Shown one piece after another: positions 38,618 through 44,800 of a stretch of DNA of 44,800 nucleotides. This DNA comes from CAYJQO01 sp964372445 (lineage in GTDB: Bacteria; Patescibacteriota; Minisyncoccia; UBA6257; GWB1-50-10). A program made the position numbers and the translations under genes. The notes beneath the pieces are model-generated. The model was not told where the DNA came from, did not search any database, and worked only from the letters and a program-made list of their open reading frames with translations. Where the stretch lies: NCBI GenBank assembly GCA_964372445.1, contig CAYJQO010000003.1:1-44800 (forward strand), written 5' to 3'. How positions within the stretch are numbered: position 1 is the first letter of the stretch; each line of letters opens with the position of its first letter.

Positions 38618-38724
38618 CTTCGAAAAGTCGCCAGCCAGCCACGGAGCACAGCTGCGCCCCACAACAGGGACAGCTAGCCTAGGTGGCAAGCTGGTCAACC
38701 AAGTAACCTCCCTTGAGAGGAGCT
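38583..38724 (-). ncRNA. Candidate small RNA 3 (about 142 nt)
   Basis: It lies between hppA and the LysM promoter. A consensus promoter (38731-38759) and an intrinsic terminator bound it. The folding evidence is strong: CCAGCUUGCCAC (38694-38683) pairs with GUGGCUGGCUGG (38642-38631) at 11 of 12 positions. Inside, AGCUG..CAGCU and CCC/GGG continue a rod. A 5' hairpin CUCC-UCUCAAG-GGAG precedes. The terminator stem is CGACGGG/CCCGTCG (38589-38617) followed by TTTTTGTT. Its rod shape recalls SRP or 6S RNA, but their conserved loops are absent, so it is unassigned. Confidence 0.55.
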
Positions 38725-38730
38725 GCCGTA

Positions 38731-38759
38731 ACGGTACGTCTGGCCCGCTGCCCTGTCAA
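38731..38759 (-). promoter_or_regulatory. Promoter TTGACA-N17-TACCGT of candidate sRNA 3
   Basis: Minus-strand -35 TTGACA (38759-38754), 17-base spacer and -10 TACCGT (38736-38731), starting immediately after the hppA stop codon. Confidence 0.65.
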
Positions 38760-38760
38760 C

Positions 38761-40740
38761 CTAGAGAAACGGCACGATGAGGAGCGCCACGATGTTGATC
38801 ACCTTGATTAATGGGTTGATCGCCGGGCCCACGGTATCCTTGTAGGGGTCCCCCACCGTGTCTCCGGTCACCGCCGCCTTGTGCGCCTCGGACCCTTTCC
38901 CGCCGTGCTCGCCGGCTTCGATGAGCTTCTTGGCGTTGTCCCAGGCAGCCCCCCCCGAGGTCATGGAGAGCGCGACGAAGAGGCCGGAGATGATCGCGCC
39001 GATTAAGAGCCCACCCAAGGCCTGCGCGCCGAGGCCGAACCCAACGGCGAGCACGAACGCGATCGGCATGAGCGCCGGCGCCACCATCTCCCGGAGGGCG
39101 GCCTTGGTTACGATATCCACTGCCCGGCCGTACTCGGGCTTCGCGGTGCCTGCTATGAGCCCCGCAATCTCACGGAACTGCCGCCGGATTTCTTCGACGA
39201 TCGCCCCGGCCGCCTTCCCTACCGCCCGCATGGCGAACGAGCCGAAGAGGTAGGGGAGCGCCCCACCCAGGAAGAGCCCAACCAGCACCTTCGGGTCCTG
39301 GAGATCAAAGGACACGCCGGCAACCCGTTTCAAGAGCTCCTCGGTGTAGCCCGCGAAGAGCACGAGCGCGGCGAGTCCTGCCGATGCAATCGCGTAGCCC
39401 TTCGTGATCGCCTTCGTGGTGTTCCCGACCGCGTCCAAGGCATCGGTGATCTCTCGCACCGCCCCAGGCGCGTTGGTCATCTCGGCGATCCCGCCGGCGT
39501 TGTCGGTCACCGGGCCGAACGAATCGATCGCCACAATGATCCCCGCCACCGAGAGCATCGAAACTGCCGCGATCGCAATGCCGTAGATGCCGGCGAGCGC
39601 GAAGGCGCCGAGGATCCCCGCGGCAATAATGACAATCGGCAGGAAGGTGGCCTCCATGCCCACCGCGAGCCCCATAATGATGTTGGTGCCGTGGCCCGAC
39701 CGTGAGGCCTCGGCGATGGCTCGCACGGGGCGGTACCGCTTCGCCGTGTAGTAGTCGGTCACCAGCACCATGAGAGCGGTGACGGCAAGGCCGATGAGGG
39801 TTGCCCCGAAGGTGCGGTCCGAATCCGCAACCGACCTGGTAACCCAGTAGAACAGGACAGCCGACGCCACGAGGGAGGCGGCGAGCCCCCGGTAGAGGGC
39901 GCCCATGATGCTCTTCCCTTTCCCCAGCCGTACGAACAGGCTCCCGATGATTGAGGAGATGATTGCCGAACCGGCCAGGACGAGGGGGAAGGAACGCGGA
40001 GCGCCAATCTCTGCCCACCCGCCACCGGCAACCGGCACGAGGAGCATCGCCGCAATCAGGGTCACCGCGTACGTCTCGAAGAGATCCGCCGCCATGCCGG
40101 CGCAGTCACCGACGTTGTCACCGACGTTGTCCGCAATGACGCCGGGGTTCCGCGGGTCGTCCTCGGGGATACCCGCCTCCACCTTGCCAACCAGGTCGGT
40201 GCCCACATCCGCCGCCTTGGTGAAGATCCCACCGCCGAGCCGGGCAAACACCGAGATTAGGCTCGCCCCGAACGCCAACCCGATGAGCGGCTCTACGTTG
40301 CCACCGGTGGCAACGTAGAAACCCGCCACCGCGAGGAGGCCGAGGGCAACCACGAGGAGACCGGTCACCGAGCCAGCCCGGAAGGCGAGCGAGAGCGCGG
40401 CCGAGAGTCCCCGGCGTGCGGCCTCGGTGGTTTTCGCGTTTGAACGTACCGCCACACCCATGCCAATGTAGCCAGCGACGGCCGACGTGATGGCGCCAAC
40501 CAGGAATCCAACCGCGGTGAGCCAGCCCAACCCCACGCCAATCACCACGAAGAGCGCTACCGCGACCATGGCCACGGTCCGGTACTGGCGGTTGAGGTAG
40601 GCTTCTGAACCAACCTGGATCGCCTTGGAAATGGCGACCATGGCATCATTCCCCGACGGCTGCCGTCGGAGCCACGCCATGAGCAATGCGGTATAGGCAA
40701 CCGCGAGCGCTATGGGAATAAAAATAATGAGGTACACCAT
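38761..40740 (-). CDS. hppA: Membrane-bound proton-translocating pyrophosphatase, K+-independent type
   Basis: 659 aa with about 15-16 membrane helices. It couples PPi hydrolysis to ion pumping. The substrate-site motifs are intact: TKAADVGTDLVGKVEAGIPE, DDPRNPGVIADNVGDNVGDC and the C-terminal GDTVGDPYKDTVGPAINPLI. The segment GNTTKAITKGYAIASAG has Lys where K+-dependent enzymes have Ala, the established signature of the K+-independent H+-pumping class. PPi from the many synthetases and Mur chemistry could thus be turned into a proton gradient, useful in a fermentative minimal cell. It follows nusA by 21 bases and is probably co-transcribed. Confidence 0.96.
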   Translation of the reverse strand: MVYLIIFIPIALAVAYTALLMAWLRRQPSGNDAMVAISKAIQVGSEAYLNRQYRTVAMVAVALFVVIGVGLGWLTAVGFLVGAITSAVAGYIGMGVAVRSNAKTTEAARRGLSAALSLAFRAGSVTGLLVVALGLLAVAGFYVATGGNVEPLIGLAFGASLISVFARLGGGIFTKAADVGTDLVGKVEAGIPEDDPRNPGVIADNVGDNVGDCAGMAADLFETYAVTLIAAMLLVPVAGGGWAEIGAPRSFPLVLAGSAIISSIIGSLFVRLGKGKSIMGALYRGLAASLVASAVLFYWVTRSVADSDRTFGATLIGLAVTALMVLVTDYYTAKRYRPVRAIAEASRSGHGTNIIMGLAVGMEATFLPIVIIAAGILGAFALAGIYGIAIAAVSMLSVAGIIVAIDSFGPVTDNAGGIAEMTNAPGAVREITDALDAVGNTTKAITKGYAIASAGLAALVLFAGYTEELLKRVAGVSFDLQDPKVLVGLFLGGALPYLFGSFAMRAVGKAAGAIVEEIRRQFREIAGLIAGTAKPEYGRAVDIVTKAALREMVAPALMPIAFVLAVGFGLGAQALGGLLIGAIISGLFVALSMTSGGAAWDNAKKLIEAGEHGGKGSEAHKAAVTGDTVGDPYKDTVGPAINPLIKVINIVALLIVPFL

Positions 40741-40761
40741 GGAAGGTCTGAAAAAATGAAG

Positions 40762-42018
40762 CTATTCCTCGCTTTTTTTAGCTGATTGATCAGGTGTATC
40801 TCCTACCAACTCTGCTACCGAATCGGTTTCACTCGGTGCCGTTCTCTTCTCTGCCGCCGGGGAGGCCTCTGGTGCATGGGCCACGCCGCCTTCCTGAACC
40901 TCCTCAGGTCGGGATTGGGACCGCACATCAATCTTCCAGCCGGTAAGCTTCGCGGCAAGCCGAACGTTCTGGCCCCCCTTCCCGATGGCGAGGGAGAGCT
41001 GGTCTTCAGCCACAAGGGCGCGCGCCTCGCGCCGCGGGAGCACCTCGACGAGCTTCACCTTCGCCGGCGAGAGCGCGTTCCCAATGTACGCCGCGGGGTC
41101 GTCCGCCCACTCGATGATGTCAATCTTTTCCTGGCCGAGCTCGTTGGTTACCGACATGACGCGTGTCCCGCGCTGGCCGACCGCAGAGCCCACCGGGTCC
41201 ACGCCTTCCTCGCTCGAGGCTACGGCTACCTTGGTGCGGCTCCCGGCCTCGCGCGCCATCTGTTTGATCTGGACCACCCCATCGGCGATCTCGGGGACCT
41301 CCAGCTCGAAGAGCTTTCGGATGAAGTTCGGGTGAGAACGGGAGAGCACGATGCCGGGTCGCCGTGCGTCGTCCTGAACCGCTAGCACGTAGAACCGGAG
41401 CCGCTCACCGATCCGGTAGTGCTCACCGGGGATTGACTCGTTGTAGAACATAATGGCAACCGCGCGCCCGATGTCTACGTAGACGTTCCCGCGCTCGAAA
41501 CGCTGTACGACCCCCGAGACGATTTGCCCCTCCTTGTCCGCAAACTCTTCGCGGATCGAGGCGCGCTCCGCCTCCCGGATGTTCTGGAGCACCACCTGCT
41601 TCGCCGTCTGCGCGGCGATCCGCCCGAAATCGGCATGGGTCTCCAGCGGGAACTCGAGCTCTTCACCAACTACCACGGTAGCCTTCACCGCTCTGGCCTC
41701 ATCAAGGAAAATGTTCCGGTCCGGGTTGTACCGCGGGAGCACCTCCTCGCCCTCCTTCACTTCGTGGGGCGGTTCCTCTGGGCTCTCGGGATCGACGATC
41801 CGCACCTCGGCGGGATCAACCGTAGTTCTCACCTGCCAAAATTGGAGCTCACCCGTTTTCATGTTGAACTTCGCCTTCACGATTTCGGACCGCTTCCGGT
41901 ACTCTTTCTTGTACGCAGCGGCAATGGCCGCCTCGATGGCGGCGAGCACCTGCTCTGCGGCAATTCCCTTCTCAGCGGCAATCTGCTGCACCGCCGACGA
42001 TAGCTCTTTTAAGTCCAT
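40762..42018 (-). CDS. nusA: Transcription termination/antitermination factor NusA
   Basis: 418 aa. The N-terminal RNA-polymerase-binding domain (about 1-125; AAIEAAIAAAYKKEY, FPLETHADFGRIAAQTAKQ) is followed by an S1 domain (about 135-205; GQIVSGVVQRFERGNVYVDI), KH1 (about 235-300; DPVGSAVGQRGTRV) and KH2 (about 310-370; LSLAIGKGGQNVRLAAKLTG). A disordered acidic tail ends the protein, with no repeated acidic helical domains. NusA slows polymerase at pauses and shapes intrinsic termination. The ATG is 15 bases after a -10-like TAATAT. hppA follows. Confidence 0.96.
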   Translation of the reverse strand: MDLKELSSAVQQIAAEKGIAAEQVLAAIEAAIAAAYKKEYRKRSEIVKAKFNMKTGELQFWQVRTTVDPAEVRIVDPESPEEPPHEVKEGEEVLPRYNPDRNIFLDEARAVKATVVVGEELEFPLETHADFGRIAAQTAKQVVLQNIREAERASIREEFADKEGQIVSGVVQRFERGNVYVDIGRAVAIMFYNESIPGEHYRIGERLRFYVLAVQDDARRPGIVLSRSHPNFIRKLFELEVPEIADGVVQIKQMAREAGSRTKVAVASSEEGVDPVGSAVGQRGTRVMSVTNELGQEKIDIIEWADDPAAYIGNALSPAKVKLVEVLPRREARALVAEDQLSLAIGKGGQNVRLAAKLTGWKIDVRSQSRPEEVQEGGVAHAPEASPAAEKRTAPSETDSVAELVGDTPDQSAKKSEE

Positions 42019-42032
42019 TGTGGTCTGTCTCT

Positions 42033-42038
42033 ATATTA
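42033..42038 (-). promoter_or_regulatory. Possible -10 (TAATAT) of nusA-hppA
   Basis: Minus-strand TAATAT lies 14 bases before the ATG, with TG just upstream; no -35 is clear. The 6-bp stem CCGCTC (42058-42063)/GAGCGG (42070-42075) upstream may be a weak yraN terminator. Confidence 0.4.
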
Positions 42039-42145
42039 CAGCTCTCCTAAGGAAGAACCGCTCTCGACGGAGCGGCTATTGAGAACAGTGTAGCAGAGAC
42101 GTTGCTAAAGTCAAGAGCAAGAGACTAAAACCGTTGCCGACTGGC

Positions 42146-42523
42146 CTACACATTCTCGTAGTGGCGCACCTCAAAGGAACCACCCCGTTCCGTGAGCGCC
42201 AGTACGTCGAGCCGGAACCCGCGACGGCTATCCACAAACTCTGGGTGAGCTCCGGCGTAGAGGGACGCGGTACGGCGGAACTTGGTGAGCTTCGCCGCGG
42301 TCATCTGATCCTCTGGTTGGAGCCCGTTCGGCACCGCCCGCATCGTTTTCACCTCCACGAACACAACCGTTTTATCTCGGGCCCGCGCCACGATGTCGAG
42401 CTCGCCCCACTTTTCCAGAACGTTCCGCGCGATGACCCGGTAGCCTCTCTGCCGGAGGTAGCCACATGCGAAATCCTCACCGCCGTGTCCCAGTTCTGAT
42501 CGACCGCTCGTCAGCGTGCCCAT
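42146..42523 (-). CDS. yraN: UPF0102/YraN-family nuclease-like protein
   Basis: 125 aa. The PD-(D/E)xK-type core is visible: GEDFACGYLRQRGYRVIARN, then GELDIVARARDKTVVFVEVKTM (acidic Glu, Asp and E-V-K). The family is widespread; it is structurally related to Holliday junction resolvases but its function is not established. The length is normal for the family. No clear Shine-Dalgarno sequence is seen. It lies upstream of nusA on the same strand with about 127 bases between. Confidence 0.92.
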   Translation of the reverse strand: MGTLTSGRSELGHGGEDFACGYLRQRGYRVIARNVLEKWGELDIVARARDKTVVFVEVKTMRAVPNGLQPEDQMTAAKLTKFRRTASLYAGAHPEFVDSRRGFRLDVLALTERGGSFEVRHYENV

Positions 42524-42581
42524 GTAGCAATTATAAACCTTTCGCTTCTGGCAGGAGGTTCAAGATCAAAGTAGGTTGGGG

Positions 42582-42611
42582 TTGACGGGGCTCCGCCTGG
42601 GCACCCATAAT
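42582..42611 (+). promoter_or_regulatory. Promoter TTGACG-N18-CATAAT of the small membrane protein
   Basis: The -35 TTGACG is at 42582-42587 and the -10 CATAAT at 42606-42611. The leader is about 43 bases with AAAGGA upstream of the ATG at 42661. Confidence 0.6.
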
Positions 42612-42660
42612 GGGGCTAGCTCCTGAACTTTATACACACTACAAGAAAGGATGGCATCGA

Positions 42661-43083
42661 ATGATCCTCTACATGCTGCTGATTTTCCCGTCCCTCGCAG
42701 CGCTCGGCACCAGGTACGCTTTCGGCGAATGGCAGGCATGGATCGGCTGGTTCGTGGTGAGCTCCGCAGCGTGCGGCCTGTTCACGTTCAACGGGATTGC
42801 GCTAGATGTCGCAGTGGTGGCTACCTGGACCGCATCAATTCTTGGCTTCGTCGCACCTGACCTGTACCGCGGGGTGAAAGGATTGATCCCGATTCCGGTG
42901 GTTGCTCTGGCCATGACCGGAACAGCCATGCTGCTAGGCGTGGTAGCTGTACTAATGGCAGGCAATGTGGTAATCCTCGAAATGTCGATGAATGGCCCAC
43001 TATCTATAGTGATTACGATGGTAATTGGGGCGCTCATCTTCGTATCAATCGCCAAGAAGCAAGGGGAAACCACAAAACCGTGA
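42661..43083 (+). CDS. Four-helix hypothetical membrane protein
   Basis: 140 aa from the ATG at 42661, with AAGGA about 10 bases upstream; the longer frame to 42610 overlaps the promoter. Four hydrophobic helices fill most of the protein (MILYMLLIFPSLAALG; VVSSAACGLFTFNGIALDVA; VVALAMTGTAMLLGVVAVLM; LSIVITMVIGALIFVSI), with a short basic C-terminus. I do not recognise a family. It is monocistronic, with its own promoter and terminator, divergent from yraN. Confidence 0.75.
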   Translation: MILYMLLIFPSLAALGTRYAFGEWQAWIGWFVVSSAACGLFTFNGIALDVAVVATWTASILGFVAPDLYRGVKGLIPIPVVALAMTGTAMLLGVVAVLMAGNVVILEMSMNGPLSIVITMVIGALIFVSIAKKQGETTKP

Positions 43084-43103
43084 CAGGAAACGGATGTAAA
43101 GAC

Positions 43104-43145
43104 AAAATGACCCTTACATACTCATTCGATGGGTCATTTTTGTTA
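43104..43145 (+). terminator. Rho-independent terminator after the four-helix protein
   Basis: A 10-bp stem AAAATGACCC (43104-43113)/GGGTCATTTT (43131-43140) is followed by TGTTAT. Confidence 0.82.
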
Positions 43146-43212
43146 TAAAGTGTTTCCACGGAAACATTTCTAAATCTCCGTACCTAAGGCGATATAGGTT
43201 TCATCGCATTAT

Positions 43213-43295
43213 CGGGTTTTCCTGTTTTTCCAGGTTTTTCAAGTTTTTCAGTTTTTCCAGGTTTTCCCGGTTTTCCCGATTTTTCCTGTTTTCTG
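43213..43295. repeat. T-rich degenerate tandem repeat (about 9-base unit)
   Basis: Units such as GTTTTTCCAG, GTTTTTCAAG, GTTTTCCCG and ATTTTTCCTG repeat about nine times. On the minus strand one frame reads repeating GKPGK/TEKLEK residues, but that frame (43480-43184) starts inside the antiporter gene and beyond a terminator, so it is probably not a gene. The rest of 43146-43356 shows nothing else. Confidence 0.85.
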
Positions 43296-43356
43296 ATATT
43301 TTCGACTAAAACGACTTTTCTTATCTCACCAGGCCACCTTATCGCCACGGCGTGAA

Positions 43357-43393
43357 TGAGAAATAAGAAGGGCTGCAGTATTACTGCAGCCCT
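43357..43393 (-). terminator. Rho-independent terminator after the CaCA antiporter
   Basis: AGGGCTGCAGT (43369-43379)/ACTGCAGCCCT (43383-43393), an 11-bp stem with a 3-base loop, is followed on the minus strand by TCTTATTTCTC. Confidence 0.75.
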
Positions 43394-43433
43394 CTCTATG
43401 TTTTGAGTGTAACTTGCTCGATCCAAGACGACC

Positions 43434-44381
43434 CTACGGCTGTGCCACCTCGAGCGCAATCCGGTACCCGACGTACCCAAGGTAAGAGAGCAACAGCAGT
43501 ATCCCCTGCCATCGCTCGATGAGGTACCACCTGCCGAGGAACATCATTATGAAGAGCAGCACGCTCGCGGCGACCGTCGCCGCAACATCCTCACGAAATT
43601 GTGGGTAAACTACCATGGGTTTAAGGAGCCCGGCAAACCCTAGAATAAAGAGAACATTGAAGATGTTTGATCCTACAATATTCCCGACCGCAATATCAGG
43701 GTTCTTCCGGTAGGCGGCGACGACCGAGGTAACGAGCTCAGGAAGTGAGGTACCCACCGCAACAACGGTGAGCCCGACCAGCGCATTGCTCACACCGAAC
43801 GCTCGTGCCAGAGCCACTGCGCCGTCAACCACCAAACTGCCACCGACCACCAAGCCGGTGAGGCCGCCGATAACCTTGGCAACCGTGGCAACGAGAGGAG
43901 CGCGCCGTCTTTCGTTTTGGTCGCTCGGTTCGGCTCCTGCACGGCGCGTATTAAGCGTCGCTGCGAGAAAACCCATGAAACAAGCTAAGAGGAACGCCCC
44001 TTCGATTTGGTCGAGTGAACCGTCGCTCCCTAGAACGCCGAGGAGGCTCGCCGCGACAACACCGAGAGGAATTTCGCGCCAAGCCGTCTCAACCTTCACC
44101 GTGAGTGGGAACACCGCTGCGGAGAGGCCAAAGACGAGGAGGATGTTTGCGGTATTGCTGCCGAGGATATTGCTCAGCACAATGTCACCGCTCCCCCGGA
44201 ACGCTGCCATCGCCGAGACGATAAGCTCAGGGGTTGAGGTACCAAAGGCAACGACGGTGAGACCAATGAAGAACGGTGAGAGGTGGAGGCGCTTCGCGAG
44301 CGCAACGCTGCCGTCGATGAGCCAGTCGGCTCCTTTGACGAGGAGAACAACGCCAATTAAGAAAAGTCCATACGTAAGCAC
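43434..44381 (-). CDS. CaCA-family Na+/Ca2+ exchanger (YrbG-like)
   Basis: 315 aa with about ten membrane helices in two inverted halves. The alpha-1 repeat is GLTVVAFGTSTPELIVS..GSNTANILL (about 40-85) and the alpha-2 repeat is GLTVVAVGTSLPELVTS..GNIVGSNIFN (about 198-240). The acidic ion-binding Glu residues in both TPEL/LPEL motifs are intact. It would exchange Ca2+ for Na+ or H+ across the membrane. The cytoplasmic loop between the halves is short and charged (SDQNERRRA). The start is GTG at 44381 with AAGGAG nine bases upstream. A terminator follows. Confidence 0.94.
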   Translation of the reverse strand: MLTYGLFLIGVVLLVKGADWLIDGSVALAKRLHLSPFFIGLTVVAFGTSTPELIVSAMAAFRGSGDIVLSNILGSNTANILLVFGLSAAVFPLTVKVETAWREIPLGVVAASLLGVLGSDGSLDQIEGAFLLACFMGFLAATLNTRRAGAEPSDQNERRRAPLVATVAKVIGGLTGLVVGGSLVVDGAVALARAFGVSNALVGLTVVAVGTSLPELVTSVVAAYRKNPDIAVGNIVGSNIFNVLFILGFAGLLKPMVVYPQFREDVAATVAASVLLFIMMFLGRWYLIERWQGILLLLSYLGYVGYRIALEVAQP

Positions 44382-44469
44382 CAGTAACTACTCCTTTCAA
44401 TTAATTATTCTGTATAACAGACGGTAAATAACTAAAAATAAGGTAGCATAAAAAATAACTTTAGTCAAA

Positions 44470-44511
44470 TAACGATATAAAAAAAGCCGTCCCGAGATCT
44501 GGAACGGCTTT
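44470..44511 (-). terminator. Rho-independent terminator after the Cys-rich gene
   Basis: AAAGCCGTTCC/GGGACGGCTTT on the minus strand (44511-44501 and 44493-44483, one G-T pair) is followed by seven T and ATATCG. Confidence 0.88.
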
Positions 44512-44531
44512 CAAGACCAACCTCATAGAGG

Positions 44532-44798
44532 TCAGTGGCGTTCTGACGAGAAAACCGACACTAGCCTCTTTAAGAACGATGAATGTTCGTTGCACTTACC
44601 CAATTTGGGGGCGCACTCGACGCAGATGCCGTGTTCGTTGACCATCTCTGGGGCACACTCCTCGCAGTAACACCGCGTCGTGCACTTCGCACACCACCTA
44701 GCTGCATCACGCTCGAGGTCCTCTCCTTCACACCCATCGCATGTCACCGTAGCGCACTCGGTGCAGTAGCCGTGCTCAATGAACGGCGGTGCTAAAAT
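44532..44798 (-). CDS. Cys-rich zinc-binding-like protein, 5' end beyond the window
   Basis: At least 88 codons. A GTG at 44747 could start a 71-aa form, but the frame stays open to the window edge and the upstream residues (FIEHGYCTECATVTCDGC) continue the pattern, so the gene is probably clipped. CxxC pairs are spaced along it (CTEC, CDGC, CAKC, CEEC, CVEC), and EHGYCTECA and EHGICVECAP look like a duplicated unit, as in B-box or zinc-ribbon arrays. It ends with a helix (SSFLKRLVSVFSSERH). Metal binding is inferred; the partner is unknown. Confidence 0.75.
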   Translation of the reverse strand: MLAPPFIEHGYCTECATVTCDGCEGEDLERDAARWCAKCTTRCYCEECAPEMVNEHGICVECAPKLGKCNEHSSFLKRLVSVFSSERH

Positions 44799-44800
44799 AA

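Noticed and set aside
43184..43480. 98-codon minus frame with GKPGKTEKLEK-type collagen-like repeats
   Set aside because: It begins inside the antiporter gene in another frame, spans that gene's terminator, lacks an internal start, and its repeat is explained by the T-rich DNA array.

Overview
The window looks like part of a Candidate Phyla Radiation (Patescibacteria, probably Parcubacteria-like) genome with fairly high GC. This is inferred from the gene content. The housekeeping enzymes are short and streamlined (ValRS 715 aa, MetRS 486 aa without a tRNA-binding tail, RecO about 178 aa). GlyRS is the single-chain type. There are many signal-peptide or single-TM envelope proteins with PKD, peptidoglycan-binding, LysM, DUF4349 and DUF5667 modules, intergenic space is small, and short palindromic repeats are dispersed even inside conserved genes. 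No rRNA, plasmid, phage, IS transposase or CRISPR array was seen.

Layout. 1-2400: 5'-clipped tRNA-Ser(CGA), an AT-rich DUF3750-like gene with a palindromic repeat in its tail, and an ECF sigma/DUF4349 membrane-protein pair on the minus strand. 2600-5200 (+): membrane-anchored cupredoxin, GT2 glycosyltransferase, HtrA-type protease. 5200-8700 (-): leuS followed by a secreted lamin-tail-like protein. 8.7-12.3 kb: secreted beta-rich protein, tatD, HAD phosphatase, P-loop kinase-like protein. 12.2-16 kb (-): operon of M16 peptidase, AI-2E permease and metG, divergent from a second ECF sigma/DUF5667 pair (16.0-17.4 kb). 17.4-23.1 kb (-): a PKD-domain secreted protein and a surface protein of about 1540 aa with tandem 300-bp PKD repeats, one interrupted by a 100-N scaffold gap. 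23.2-29.1 kb (-): tightly packed run doxX, GT2 synthase, GIY-YIG, recO, a DUF11-like gene broken by an in-frame amber codon, and glyS. 29.2-34.9 kb (+): tsaD, small secreted Cys protein, valS, PrsW-type protease, Hsp20. 34.9-42.5 kb (-): small hypothetical, murD, three predicted structured small RNAs around a LysM gene, H+-pyrophosphatase, nusA, yraN. 42.6-44.8 kb: small membrane protein, CaCA antiporter, clipped Cys-rich protein.

The window mixes translation (tRNA, five synthetase/tRNA-modification genes), transcription (two sigma factors, NusA), wall and surface building (MurD, two GT2s, surface proteins, proteases) and ion or energy handling (H+-PPase, Ca2+ exchanger). The least explained features are three candidate minus-strand sRNAs at 36.8-38.7 kb with good promoters, helices and terminators; families of short repeats inserted in frame into leuS, tsaD and tatD; a recurring TGCTAnnnT extended -10, with several -10 boxes so close to the start codon that transcripts should be nearly leaderless; and a G9 tract directly upstream of the -10 of the giant surface protein. 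All functional calls are by reading motifs; no database search was run.
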